Part shown: piece after piece, positions 44,336 through 53,497 of the stretch | Layout of the letters: every line of letters begins with the position of its first letter | Position numbering within the stretch: position 1 is the first letter of the stretch | Source of the DNA: CBDCUE01 sp965222515 | Lineage (GTDB): Bacteria; Pseudomonadota; Alphaproteobacteria; Rickettsiales; JABIRX01 | Direction of reading: 5' to 3' | Assembly (NCBI GenBank): GCA_965222515.1 | Contig: CBDCUE010000017.1 | Location: 1 to 64,000 of the forward strand | DNA length: 64,000 nt | Notes under the pieces: model-generated | What the model was told of the DNA's origin: nothing | The model's database searches: none | Seen by the model: the letters and a program-made list of their open reading frames with translations, nothing else | Made by a program: the position numbers and the translations under genes

Positions 44336-44622
44336 TTATTATTATGTGTGTTGTTATGATATGTTATATTCACTTACAGATTGTGGAGCAATTAGTAAAT
44401 TTGTGCATTTGAACAAAAAAAATCTTCGGACATCATTTCTTTTTGATGAGGAATCCATTGTAGAAAAAGTCTCAAAAGACTGTAATCTACTTTGGAACTC
44501 GCACCAAAGCAGGGATGACAATTTTCGAGATTATTTTCTGAAAAATACTGTTTTTGCTATTATGACATACTCTGTTAAGAGGTGTTTTCTTAATTATTAA
44601 TCAAATTATAAAGGTTGTCTGT
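44336..44622. repeat. Intergenic region with decayed repeat, copy C
   Basis: No gene I can support. About 44435-44580 keeps the order of the repeat at 34312: GATGAGGAATCCATTGTAG, CAAAAGACTGTAATCTACTT, AAAGCAGGGATGACA, then a TTTTCTGAAAAATACTG tail. An 84-codon open frame at 44346-44600 lies wholly in this repeat and is not conserved-looking. Confidence 0.5.
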
Positions 44623-45606
44623 ATGGAAGAAGATAAATTTATAGAGAAAATTAATTCTTGGCTTAAAGAAATAGAAGAAGTAAGAAGTAAAGAAAAAATA
44701 GCAGCAGAAATGAATTTAGCAAGAGCAGCAGAAATGAATTCAGCAAGAGAAGCAGAAATGAATTCAGCAAGAGCAGCAGAAATGAATTTAGCAAGAGAAG
44801 CAGAAATGAATTCAGCAAGAGCAGCAGAAATGAATTTAGCAAGAGAAGCAGAAATGAATTCAGCAAGAGAAGCAGAAATGAATTTAGCAAGAGAAGCAGA
44901 AATGAATTCAGCAAGAGCAGCAGAAATGAATTCAGCAAGAGCAGCAGAAATGAATTCAGCAAGAGAAGCAAAAATGAATTCAGCAAGAGAAGCAGAAATG
45001 AATTCAGCAAGAGAAGCAGAAATGAATTTAGCAAGAGAAGCAGAAATGAATTTAGCAAGAGAAGCAGAAATGAATTTAGCAAGAGAAGCAGAAATGAATT
45101 CAGCAAGAGCAGCAGAAATGAATTCAGCAAGAGCAGCAGAAATGAATTCAGCAAGAGCAGCAGAAATGAATTCAGCAAGAGAAGCAGAAATGAATTCAGC
45201 AAGAGCAGCAGAAATGAATTCAGCAAGAGCAGCAGAAATGAATTCAGCAAGAGTAGCAGAAATGAATTCAGCAAGAGCAGCAGAAATGAATTCAGCAAGA
45301 GCAGCAGAAATGAATTCAGCAAGAGCAGCAGAAATGAATTTAGCAAGAGTAGCAGAAATGAATTCAGCAAGAGCAGCAGAAATGAATTCAGCAAGAGCAG
45401 CAGAAATGAATTCAGCAAGAGTAACAGAAATGAATTCAGAAAGAGAAGCAGAAAGGAAAGAGCAAATAAAAATAAATATTCCGAAAGTAATAACTGGCAT
45501 TGTAGCTACTTTTGTCTTCTTTACTTTATGGTATAAAAAGAGTCCTGACACTATAATTCAAGATCTTGCCAGTGTTATTCTTACTGGAAATCATTCACGA
45601 TACTAA
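44623..45606 (+). CDS. Octad-repeat helical protein with C-terminal membrane anchor
   Basis: 327 residues, family not recognised. Residues 1-27 are charged and unique; residues 28-275 are 31 tandem copies of an eight-residue unit, consensus AEMNSAR plus A, E or V, with S/L the main variable position; residues 276-327 are unique with one hydrophobic segment (about 286-303) followed by KKSPDTIIQDL. This looks like a long, Ala/Met/Arg/Glu-rich helix fixed to the membrane by a tail anchor. An eight-residue period is not the canonical seven of coiled coils. The plus frame is preferred because only it has sensible unique ends. Copy number is likely to vary by slippage. Confidence 0.65.
   Translation: MEEDKFIEKINSWLKEIEEVRSKEKIAAEMNLARAAEMNSAREAEMNSARAAEMNLAREAEMNSARAAEMNLAREAEMNSAREAEMNLAREAEMNSARAAEMNSARAAEMNSAREAKMNSAREAEMNSAREAEMNLAREAEMNLAREAEMNLAREAEMNSARAAEMNSARAAEMNSARAAEMNSAREAEMNSARAAEMNSARAAEMNSARVAEMNSARAAEMNSARAAEMNSARAAEMNLARVAEMNSARAAEMNSARAAEMNSARVTEMNSEREAERKEQIKINIPKVITGIVATFVFFTLWYKKSPDTIIQDLASVILTGNHSRY
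44704..45447. repeat. 24-bp minisatellite, 31 copies
   Basis: Unit GCAGAAATGAATTCAGCAAG plus four bases, 24 bp, 31 copies without interruption; variants differ mainly at TCA/TTA (Ser/Leu) and GCA/GAA/GTA. Most units contain GAATTC. Because the unit is a multiple of three and stop-free, long open frames also appear on the other strand. Confidence 0.95.
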
Positions 45607-45732
45607 TCATATCTGGTATAAAATTCTAATATTACCAATAACAAAAAATAGTTACCAACATTTTATAATTTTTTCTAGAATTTAACTACAGTCTTATTAT
45701 ACTCCATTTTTAATTTTAGATTCTTTTATAAA

Positions 45733-46998
45733 ATGCACGATATAAATTTTATTAGACAAAATCCTGATTTATTTGATCAGGAAATGAAAAGAAGAGGAGA
45801 GGTAGAAATTTCTCAAAAAATTATTGAATTAGACAAAATTATCAGAGAATCTAAAACAGAAGGGCAAAAAATTCTGCAAGAAAAAAATAAAATTGCTAAA
45901 AAAATAGGAATTTGTAAATCTCAAAAAAAGGATGTTAGCGAGTTATTAAAAGAAGCAGAAAAAATTAAAAATAAAATTATAGAATTAGAAAAGGCTAGCC
46001 CAGAAGAGCAAGAGTTAAAAAATATTTTGGTAAGATTACCTAATATTCTGCAAGAAGATATTCCTTTAGGAGATGATGAAGAGGATAATAAAGAAATATC
46101 TAGCTGGGGAGAAATACCAACATTCTCTTATCAAGTAAAAAATCATACAGAATTAGGAGAAGATTTAGGAATGATGGATTTTGAAAGAACTGCGATTATT
46201 TCAGGAACTAGATTTGTAACTTTAAAAAAAGATTTAGCAAAGTTAGAAAGAGCCTTGGCTAATTTTATGTTAGATATTCATATTAATGAATATGGCTTAG
46301 AAGAAATATCTCCACCACTGCTTGTGAATGAGCAAAGTTTGTATGGCACAGGTCAATTGCCAAAATTCGCCGAAGATGCTTTTGTTACGACTGACAATAA
46401 ATGGCTTATTTCTACTTCAGAAATCCCTTTAACTAATATTGTCAGAGAGAAAACTTTAGATATTAGTGAATTACCTCTTAGATTTTGTGCTTATACTCCT
46501 TGTTTTAGAAGTGAGGCAGGATCTGCTGGAAAAGATACTAAAGGTATGATGAGATTGCACCAATTTAATAAAGTTGAAATGGTCTCAATTACTCATCCAA
46601 ATAAATCAGAAGAAGAACATCAAAGAATGTTAAAAATTGCAGAAAATATTTTGCAAAAATTAAAATTACCATATAAAGTGGTTTTGCTATGTTCTGGCGA
46701 TACTGGATTTACTGCAAGCAAAACTTACGATTTAGAAGTTTGGCTACCAAGTCAAAATAAATATAGAGAAATATCCTCTATTTCTAATTGCAAGGATTTT
46801 CAATCAAGAAGAATGAAGGCAAAATTTAAAGATAAAAAAATACATTTTTTACATTCTTTAAATGGATCAGGCTTAGCTGTGGGCAGAACATTACTTGCTA
46901 TTTTGGAAAATTATCAAAATAAAGATGGTAGTATAACAGTGCCAGAATTATTAATTCCTTATATGTCTAACAAAAAAGAAATTTGCAAAAAAACATAA
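45733..46998 (+). CDS. serS: Seryl-tRNA synthetase
   Basis: Charges tRNA-Ser. 421 residues: N-terminal antiparallel coiled-coil arm (about 28-105) starting MHDINFIRQNPDLFD, then class II core with TSEIPLTN, motif 2 FRSEAGSAGKDTKG and motif 3 GSGLAVGRTLLAILE. Overlaps the aminopeptidase gene by 16 bases. Confidence 0.97.
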   Translation: MHDINFIRQNPDLFDQEMKRRGEVEISQKIIELDKIIRESKTEGQKILQEKNKIAKKIGICKSQKKDVSELLKEAEKIKNKIIELEKASPEEQELKNILVRLPNILQEDIPLGDDEEDNKEISSWGEIPTFSYQVKNHTELGEDLGMMDFERTAIISGTRFVTLKKDLAKLERALANFMLDIHINEYGLEEISPPLLVNEQSLYGTGQLPKFAEDAFVTTDNKWLISTSEIPLTNIVREKTLDISELPLRFCAYTPCFRSEAGSAGKDTKGMMRLHQFNKVEMVSITHPNKSEEEHQRMLKIAENILQKLKLPYKVVLLCSGDTGFTASKTYDLEVWLPSQNKYREISSISNCKDFQSRRMKAKFKDKKIHFLHSLNGSGLAVGRTLLAILENYQNKDGSITVPELLIPYMSNKKEICKKT

Positions 46999-48758
46999 AT
47001 CTCCTATTACAAAAATTAAAAGAGCATAATTTTAATGCTTATTTTGTTTCATCTAAAGATGAATTTTTAGATGAAATGACCCCTGATTATTTAAATAGAT
47101 TAAAATGGCTGACTGGTTTTTCGGGTTCAAATGGAGTTGCCATTATTTCACAAAAATATAAAATATTTTTTACTGATGGTAGATATTTATCTCAAGCCAA
47201 AAAAGAGCTTTCTCAAGAATTTATAATTTTAAATATAGCAAAACTTAAATATTGGTTTAGTCATGGAAACATTATGCCTAAATTAAGAGTGGCTTATAAT
47301 GATAAAGCATTTACAGCAGAAGAAATTTTTCAAATAAAGTCTTCTTTTCCAGACGAAAAAATAGAGTTGTTACCAGTATTAGAAAGTTTTGTAGATGATT
47401 TATGGAAAAGAGGAGAAATTGATCCACTGCCTGCTTATAAATTGTCTAATACAGGAATGACTTATCAAGATAAGATAGAAAAAAATAATTTTTTTAAAAA
47501 AATAAACAAGAATGAAGCATATTTTACCTGTGATACTAGCTCTATTTGTTGGTTGTTAAATATTAGAGGAAGAGACACGGAATTTTCTCCATTACTTCAT
47601 TGTTATTTTTTATACAGCAAAGATAAAGCTATTTTGTTTGTTGATAAAAGAAAAGTTAAAAATATAGCAGGGTATTTAAAATTAAATAATATTCAATTAT
47701 GTGAAGTTAGAACATTTATAGATTTTAGTAAAATTCTTGCAAAAAAATATTCTAATATATATTTAGATAAAAAATATGTTAGTGATTTTTTTTATAATGT
47801 TATTTATAAAAATAATATAAAAATCACTATTTGTATTGATCCCATAATAGAGCAGAAATCTTGTAAAAATAAAACTGAAATTTTAGGAATGCAAAAAGCT
47901 CATTTATTTGATGGGGTAGCTAAAACAAAATTTTTACATTGGCTTGATAAATATCCTAAAAAATCAGAATTAGATGAAGAAAAAGTTAGTAAGAAACTGT
48001 TAGAGTTTAGAAAAGAAAATAAAGAATTCTTGTTTTCTAGTTTTTCAACTATAGCAGGATTTGCCGAGAATTCAGCAATTATTCATTATAATTTTAAAAA
48101 AGGAGAGAGTAAAAAATTAAATAAGAAATCTTTATTATTAATTGATTCAGGTGGGCAATATAAATCAGGAGCTAATACACTAGGAACTACTGATGTTACT
48201 AGAACTATTGCTATTGGTTCTGCGAATAAAAGGCAAAAAGAAGATTACACCTTAGTATTAAAAGGTCATATAGCACTATGTGAGGCAGTTTTTCCTAAAA
48301 AAACTAAAGGAGTTCATTTAGATGTTTTAGCTAGGCAATTTTTATGGAAGAATAAAAAAGACTATGCTCACGGGACAGGGCATGGAGTAGGAAGTTTTTT
48401 GTCAGTTCACGAGCCACCTCAATCAATTAGCCAAGCAATGATAAATACTTCTTTGGAAGAGGGGATGATTATTTCTAATGAACCAGGATTTTACATTGAT
48501 AATCAATATGGAATTAGGATTGAAAGTTTGCTATTGGTGGTAAAAAATGGTAGTGGATCCTATTTATCTTTTGAAAATCTTACTTTGATTCCACTAGATA
48601 AAAATTTAATTGATATAAATTTATTAAATCAAGAAGAGAAAAAATGGTTATTTGATTATCACAAAAAAATTTTACAAAATTTAAAAGGATTTGTGAATAA
48701 AGAGGAGATAAAATGGTTGAAAGAAAAGATTAAGTTTTATAAAGAAATTATGAAATAA
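46983..48758 (+). CDS. Xaa-Pro aminopeptidase (M24B family)
   Basis: Releases the N-terminal residue before Pro. 591 residues, the long three-domain type with two N-terminal creatinase-like domains and a C-terminal pita-bread domain. Metal ligands: Asp in LLIDSGGQY, Asp in GTTDVTRT, His in GTGHGVGSFL, Glu in NEPGFY and Glu in GIRIESLL. The start is a TTG at 46983 inside serS; no ATG is suitably placed and homology seems to begin here (NLLLQKLKEHNFNAYFV). Coupled to serS. Confidence 0.93.
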   Translation: MQKNINLLLQKLKEHNFNAYFVSSKDEFLDEMTPDYLNRLKWLTGFSGSNGVAIISQKYKIFFTDGRYLSQAKKELSQEFIILNIAKLKYWFSHGNIMPKLRVAYNDKAFTAEEIFQIKSSFPDEKIELLPVLESFVDDLWKRGEIDPLPAYKLSNTGMTYQDKIEKNNFFKKINKNEAYFTCDTSSICWLLNIRGRDTEFSPLLHCYFLYSKDKAILFVDKRKVKNIAGYLKLNNIQLCEVRTFIDFSKILAKKYSNIYLDKKYVSDFFYNVIYKNNIKITICIDPIIEQKSCKNKTEILGMQKAHLFDGVAKTKFLHWLDKYPKKSELDEEKVSKKLLEFRKENKEFLFSSFSTIAGFAENSAIIHYNFKKGESKKLNKKSLLLIDSGGQYKSGANTLGTTDVTRTIAIGSANKRQKEDYTLVLKGHIALCEAVFPKKTKGVHLDVLARQFLWKNKKDYAHGTGHGVGSFLSVHEPPQSISQAMINTSLEEGMIISNEPGFYIDNQYGIRIESLLLVVKNGSGSYLSFENLTLIPLDKNLIDINLLNQEEKKWLFDYHKKILQNLKGFVNKEEIKWLKEKIKFYKEIMK

Positions 48759-48778
48759 TAAACATTATAAATAAAATT

Positions 48779-50497
48779 TTGCAAAAATTTAAAACTCTCT
48801 ATTCATATATTTTTAAAAAGTACAAAAAACCATTATTTGTTTTTCTATTATGTGTTTTACTTACTTCCAGCTCTATTTTGGCAATAGGTAAGGGATTAGT
48901 TTATTATGTAGATATAGGTATTAAAAGTGGAATAGATGCAGTTTTACTTAAATCATTATTAATTTTATTTGCCATTATAATAATTCTAGCATTTGCCACT
49001 TTTGGTAGATTTTTTATTATTACTTATTATTCTGAAAAAATAATTAGTGACATAAGAAGTGATATTTTTGCAAAATTACTAAGTTTATCAGCAGAATTTT
49101 TTGAAAAGAATAAGGTTGGTGAATTGCTCTCAAGAATCACTAGTGATCTAACTATCCTGCAACATATTATCTCAAGTTCAATTTCAATTTTTTTGAGAAA
49201 CACAATTATTTTTATAGGTTGTTTAACTTTCTTATTATTTTTAAATGCTAAGCTAACAATTATAGTTTTTGCCTTGGTTCCTTTGGTTGTTTTGCCTATT
49301 ATTATTGTTGCAAAAAAATTAAGAAAAATATCTTTGCTTGTTCAAGATAAAGTTGCTAATATGAGTTCAATTATGGAAGAAAATATTAGTTTTGTAAAAT
49401 TAGTTCAATCTTTCAATAATGAAAATTATGTTCAAAAAGTTTTCAACAATTCATTAAAAGAAGTTTTGTCAGAATCCTTTAAAAGAATTTTTATGAGATC
49501 AATTTTAACAGTGATTGTAATTTTGATAGTGTTTTCAGGTGTTGCTGTGATTTTATATTATGGAGGATTAGAAGTTTTTGCAGGTAATTTTACTATTGGA
49601 GAATTTTCTGCATTTTTATTTTATACTATTATGTTAGCAGGTTCATTTGGAGCTATGGCAGAAGTATTTTCATCTATTGCCAAGGCTCAAGGAGCATCTC
49701 ATAGATTATTTAGTATTTTGAATGAAAAACCTAGTATAAAATATGGAAAAGATAAGATTAAATTTTTTGAGAAATTAGAATTCAAATCTGTATTTTTTAG
49801 GTATCCTTCAAGAAAAGAGGATAGTTTAAAAAATATTAATCTTTTAATTAATAAAGGAGATATTATTGCTTTTGTTGGATTAAGTGGCTCAGGAAAAACT
49901 ACTATTTTAGAATTGTTACAAAGATTTTATCAAATAAATAAAGGTAATATTTTAATTAATGATAAAAAAATAGAAAAATATGATTTGGCAAATTTAAGAA
50001 ATTTATTTTCACCTGTAACACAAGATAATATGATTTTTTCAGGAACTATTAATGATAATTTGTTGTTTGCTAATCAAAATGCTGATAAAAAAATGATAAG
50101 AGAGGTGGCAGAGCAAGCAAAAATGATGAATTTTATAAAAATGCTACCAAGAAAATTTAATAGTTTTTTAGGTGATAAAGGAGTTAGAATTTCTAGCGGA
50201 GAAAAACAAAGAATTGCAATAGCAAGGGCTATTTTAAAAGATGCAGAGATTTTGTTATTTGATGAACCAACCAGTAATTTAGATAGTGAAAATGAAAAAT
50301 TATTATCAGAATTAATTACTAAAATTGACAGAACAAAAACAATAATAATTATTGCTCACCGTCTATCTACTATTAAAAAATCTGACAAAATATTTGTTTT
50401 TGACAATGGAGAAATAGTAGATTCTGGAACTCATCAATCATTGAGTAAAAAAGAAGGTATTTACAAAAATCTTTTAGATATACAGTTTAGTAATTGA
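48779..50497 (+). CDS. ABC exporter, fused membrane and ATPase domains (MsbA-like)
   Basis: Half-size type IV ABC exporter, 572 residues: six membrane helices (about 18-300) and an ATPase domain with Walker A GLSGSGKTT, signature SSGEKQR (E instead of GG-Q), Walker B ILLFDEPTSN and the H-loop IIAHRLST. Related proteins export lipid A or other lipids, or peptides. Starts with TTG (48779-48781) followed by CAAAAA, like the gene before. Twenty bases after the aminopeptidase gene. Confidence 0.87.
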   Translation: MQKFKTLYSYIFKKYKKPLFVFLLCVLLTSSSILAIGKGLVYYVDIGIKSGIDAVLLKSLLILFAIIIILAFATFGRFFIITYYSEKIISDIRSDIFAKLLSLSAEFFEKNKVGELLSRITSDLTILQHIISSSISIFLRNTIIFIGCLTFLLFLNAKLTIIVFALVPLVVLPIIIVAKKLRKISLLVQDKVANMSSIMEENISFVKLVQSFNNENYVQKVFNNSLKEVLSESFKRIFMRSILTVIVILIVFSGVAVILYYGGLEVFAGNFTIGEFSAFLFYTIMLAGSFGAMAEVFSSIAKAQGASHRLFSILNEKPSIKYGKDKIKFFEKLEFKSVFFRYPSRKEDSLKNINLLINKGDIIAFVGLSGSGKTTILELLQRFYQINKGNILINDKKIEKYDLANLRNLFSPVTQDNMIFSGTINDNLLFANQNADKKMIREVAEQAKMMNFIKMLPRKFNSFLGDKGVRISSGEKQRIAIARAILKDAEILLFDEPTSNLDSENEKLLSELITKIDRTKTIIIIAHRLSTIKKSDKIFVFDNGEIVDSGTHQSLSKKEGIYKNLLDIQFSN

Positions 50498-50559
50498 CTG
50501 ATATAAATAATCAGTTATTACTTTTGAAAAATCTTATTTAACCTAAAAAAACAATATAG

Positions 50560-51867
50560 ATGTTTAATAATATTATTAAAAATATAAGTAAAAAAATTAT
50601 AACTTCTAGTTATGAAGTGGTTTTAATTATATTTGTATCTTTTATTGCGATATATAATTTTTTTATCATAAATAACTTGCAAGTAGAGCATATTTTTTTT
50701 GATAAAATACCAACAAAAATAATAGCTATAGATATAATTACTATTGTTATAATATTATTTTATTTAATTATAAATTATAGAAATGTTTTTTTTACTCGAG
50801 TAAAAAGTTTTAAATTAAAATTTCAAACAAAAATTATTTTAATAATTGGAGCTTTGTCAATTATTCCCATTATTATTACTTTTATTTCTGCCATATTATT
50901 TTTTAATAATAATTCCAAATATTGGTTTGATAAATTAGTTAATAAATCATTATATTCTTCTGTTGAAATATCAGAAATTTATATTAAGGAAAGTAAGAAA
51001 GATATAGTTAAAGATTTAAAAGCTTTAAAAAGATTTACAGAAAAAAGATTTAAAAAAGTTTTGTTAGATAGTAATTCTTTTGAAAAAGAATTTATTGCTA
51101 AAGTAAAAGATTTTTCAATAAAAGAGGCGGTAATTTTATTAAGAGGAAAAAAAAGAAATTCTCTTTTGGCAAAAAACTTACCTAGAATTTCTACCAAGAT
51201 AACAAAGTTTGATATAAAAAAAAACTTTCATCCTAATAGAACAGGATATGATGTAAAATATGAAGAAGGAAGTAATTATATTAAAGCTATTACTAAAATA
51301 TCTAATCTAAAAAACACTTACATTATAGTAGGAAAACCAATCAGCGAGAAAATAATCTCTTATTTAGAAGAAAATAAAAAAGCAATCAATGGTTATAATG
51401 GTATAAAATCTAAAATAAAGAGAGGTCAAAAGCAACTTTCTGCTATTTTTGCTTTAATTATTACTTTACTTGCTTTGATTGTTTTGTTATTTGTTATTAA
51501 TATTTATGAAAAAATATTTTTACCATTAATAAATATTGCTTTAACAAAAGAAGAAGATAAAAAAGATATATTAGAAGTAATTTTAGGAAACCAAGCTATT
51601 GCGATAATAGTTTTTGATATGAATCATAAAATAAAATTATATAATAGATCAGCTCAACAATTATTCAAAAATAAGATATTAGCAAAAAAAAATATTACAG
51701 AATTAATTCCAGAAATAGAAAATATTATTGAAAGTTTTCATAAAACATCAGATGATATTTATAAAACTACTATAAATATTATCATAGAAGAAAAAACAAC
51801 AAAAGTAAAAATATATTTATCTTTGAAGAAAAAAGAGTGTGGATATATTATGAATTTTGTTTTATGA
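50560..51867 (+). CDS. NtrY-like sensor lacking its kinase domain
   Basis: 435 residues. Three N-terminal membrane helices (about 19-38, 52-72, 91-115), with the NtrY-typical FQTKIILIIGALSIIP segment, a periplasmic sensor region (about 116-290), a fourth helix (293-315) and a PAS domain (about 337-435), where the protein ends. The HAMP linker is short and the DHp and HATPase domains of NtrY are absent: the next gene overlaps the stop codon by four bases. So it cannot phosphorylate itself; it is either a remnant or a signal-binding protein. Possible in-frame start at 50560 (ATG). Confidence 0.8.
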   Translation: MFNNIIKNISKKIITSSYEVVLIIFVSFIAIYNFFIINNLQVEHIFFDKIPTKIIAIDIITIVIILFYLIINYRNVFFTRVKSFKLKFQTKIILIIGALSIIPIIITFISAILFFNNNSKYWFDKLVNKSLYSSVEISEIYIKESKKDIVKDLKALKRFTEKRFKKVLLDSNSFEKEFIAKVKDFSIKEAVILLRGKKRNSLLAKNLPRISTKITKFDIKKNFHPNRTGYDVKYEEGSNYIKAITKISNLKNTYIIVGKPISEKIISYLEENKKAINGYNGIKSKIKRGQKQLSAIFALIITLLALIVLLFVINIYEKIFLPLINIALTKEEDKKDILEVILGNQAIAIIVFDMNHKIKLYNRSAQQLFKNKILAKKNITELIPEIENIIESFHKTSDDIYKTTINIIIEEKTTKVKIYLSLKKKECGYIMNFVL

Positions 51868-53186
51868 TTAAAAAAATAATAATTATTATAATATTAAATA
51901 TATTTATGTTAGAAAATTCTAAAGCAGACAGCAAAATATCAATAGCTAATATCATAGATTTTGAAGTGGTGAGCCAACATAATCTTAATGATTTTTATTA
52001 TGTATATGATAAGAGTAATCCAATTATTACTATTGATTTAGCATTTAAAAATGCTGGATATGCAATTGATGATAAAAAAAAATTAGGCCTTTCTTATATA
52101 TTGCTTTATTTCTTCAAAAATCAAGAAATAACCAGCAATCCAAACAAATTAAAAGAATTTATAGAAGAAAAAGGAATACATATAGATTTTCATATTGATA
52201 GTGAAAATTTCTATATATCTATAAAATCTATTTCTTTTTATTTGGATGATTTAATAAAAATCATTAATGAGTTTTTGCTTGTTGAAATATTTAATGAAAA
52301 ATTTTTAGATCAATTTAAAGAAAATTTAAAACAAATTTATCAAGCAAACTTAGGTAATGCTAGTTTTAAATCTCAATTAGGAATGAATGAATTATTGTTT
52401 AAGAATAGTGATTTGAGTAAAAATCCTTATGGTGATGAAAAAACTTTAAAAAATATTACTATTGATGATTTGCAATCATTAGTACAAACAAGATTCTTGA
52501 AAAAAAATCTTAATATGGCAATTTCAGGGAACATTTCCAAGAAAAATGCCAAAAATTTATATCAAGAAATTAGCGACAATTTAAGAAATAACAATAATTT
52601 ATCTTTTAATAAGAATGTTGTAGATAGAAATGAAATAACTAATATCCCACTAGAAAAACAGCAAATAATTGTTAGAACTTATGCAAAATCAATTGCTAAA
52701 AATAATGTAGAATTTTATAAATACTATTTAGCTAATTATATTATTGGTGGTTCTGGTTTAAATTCAATTTTATCTCAAACAATAAGAGAAAAAAATGGTT
52801 TAACTTATTCAATCCATAGTTATTTTGAAGATTATAATGATTTTTCTGTGTGGATTTGTGAATTTAGCACAGATAAAGAAAAATATAATCAGGCAATAAA
52901 TATTTTAAAAAAAGAATTTGTTAGAATTAGCAAAGAAGGAATTGATGATGTTGAGTTAAATAGAGCAAAAAAATTTTTATTAGGAAACTTTGCAATATAT
53001 TTTAACAGCAACTCTAATATTTCTAGTTATTTGTTAGATGCAAGATTGAAAAACATACCTCTTGATAACATTAAAAACAGAAACAAAACTATTATGTCAT
53101 TTACTAAAGAAGAAATAAATGAGGCAATAAAAGACTTATTAAACAGCAAAAAACTATCTTATCTTTCTGTTGGTAATTATAAATAA
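51864..53186 (+). CDS. M16-family peptidase homologue without the zinc motif
   Basis: 440 residues from the ATG at 51864, with a signal peptide (about 1-20, hydrophobic II-rich core). Two M16 domains follow, including the substrate-pocket IREKNGLTYSIHSYF segment with Arg and Tyr. The inverse zinc motif HxxEH is missing: the matching place reads LGLSYILLYFF. Non-catalytic M16 subunits normally pair with an active one; none is in the window. Overlaps the NtrY-like stop by four bases (ATGA). Confidence 0.82.
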   Translation: MIKKIIIIIILNIFMLENSKADSKISIANIIDFEVVSQHNLNDFYYVYDKSNPIITIDLAFKNAGYAIDDKKKLGLSYILLYFFKNQEITSNPNKLKEFIEEKGIHIDFHIDSENFYISIKSISFYLDDLIKIINEFLLVEIFNEKFLDQFKENLKQIYQANLGNASFKSQLGMNELLFKNSDLSKNPYGDEKTLKNITIDDLQSLVQTRFLKKNLNMAISGNISKKNAKNLYQEISDNLRNNNNLSFNKNVVDRNEITNIPLEKQQIIVRTYAKSIAKNNVEFYKYYLANYIIGGSGLNSILSQTIREKNGLTYSIHSYFEDYNDFSVWICEFSTDKEKYNQAINILKKEFVRISKEGIDDVELNRAKKFLLGNFAIYFNSNSNISSYLLDARLKNIPLDNIKNRNKTIMSFTKEEINEAIKDLLNSKKLSYLSVGNYK

Positions 53187-53497
53187 TAAACGAGATGAGC
53201 TTGTGTAGGAGCCGTTCTAAAGAATTTCAAAAGCTCTTGATTTTCTAGTGAAATAGGTTATTATGAGGTTGTTTATAATTTTAATTCTTTTACCATTAAA
53301 TTATTTATTAATATAATAGTAATTTTCTTACAATCTGTCTACAAAAATCTACAAAAAACTGACTGAATTTAGGGGTGCATCATATCCAAAATGATAAATC
53401 ACAAACTCAATACCGGTAATTTTATGATGTTGTAAGCTTAAAATATAATTAGAATTCTGGCTCAACATAACATTGTCCGATTTTTAAATAGGCTGAA
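53187..53497. other. Intergenic region with solo IS3 end
   Basis: No gene. Positions 53284-53382 are a near-exact copy of the right end of the IS3 element at 27813-28440, ending GGGGTGCATCA. It keeps an extra CTACAAAAA copy that the other lacks. The rest shows nothing I can name. Confidence 0.6.
53284..53382. mobile_element. Solo right end of the IS3-family element
   Basis: About 99 bases, including TTACAATCTGTCTACAAAAA and GACTGAATTTAGG, match 28352-28440 almost perfectly. No transposase is attached, so it is a deletion relic. Confidence 0.75.

Noticed and set aside
44346..44600. 84-codon open frame after mfd
   Set aside because: It lies wholly in a decayed copy of the dispersed intergenic repeat and shows no domain or helix pattern.
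44704..45447. CRISPR array
   Set aside because: The tandem units have no spacers; it is a coding minisatellite.
44601..45551. Minus-strand open frames of 316 and 251 codons over the minisatellite
   Set aside because: They exist because the 24-bp unit lacks stops in those frames; only the plus frame has sensible unique ends.
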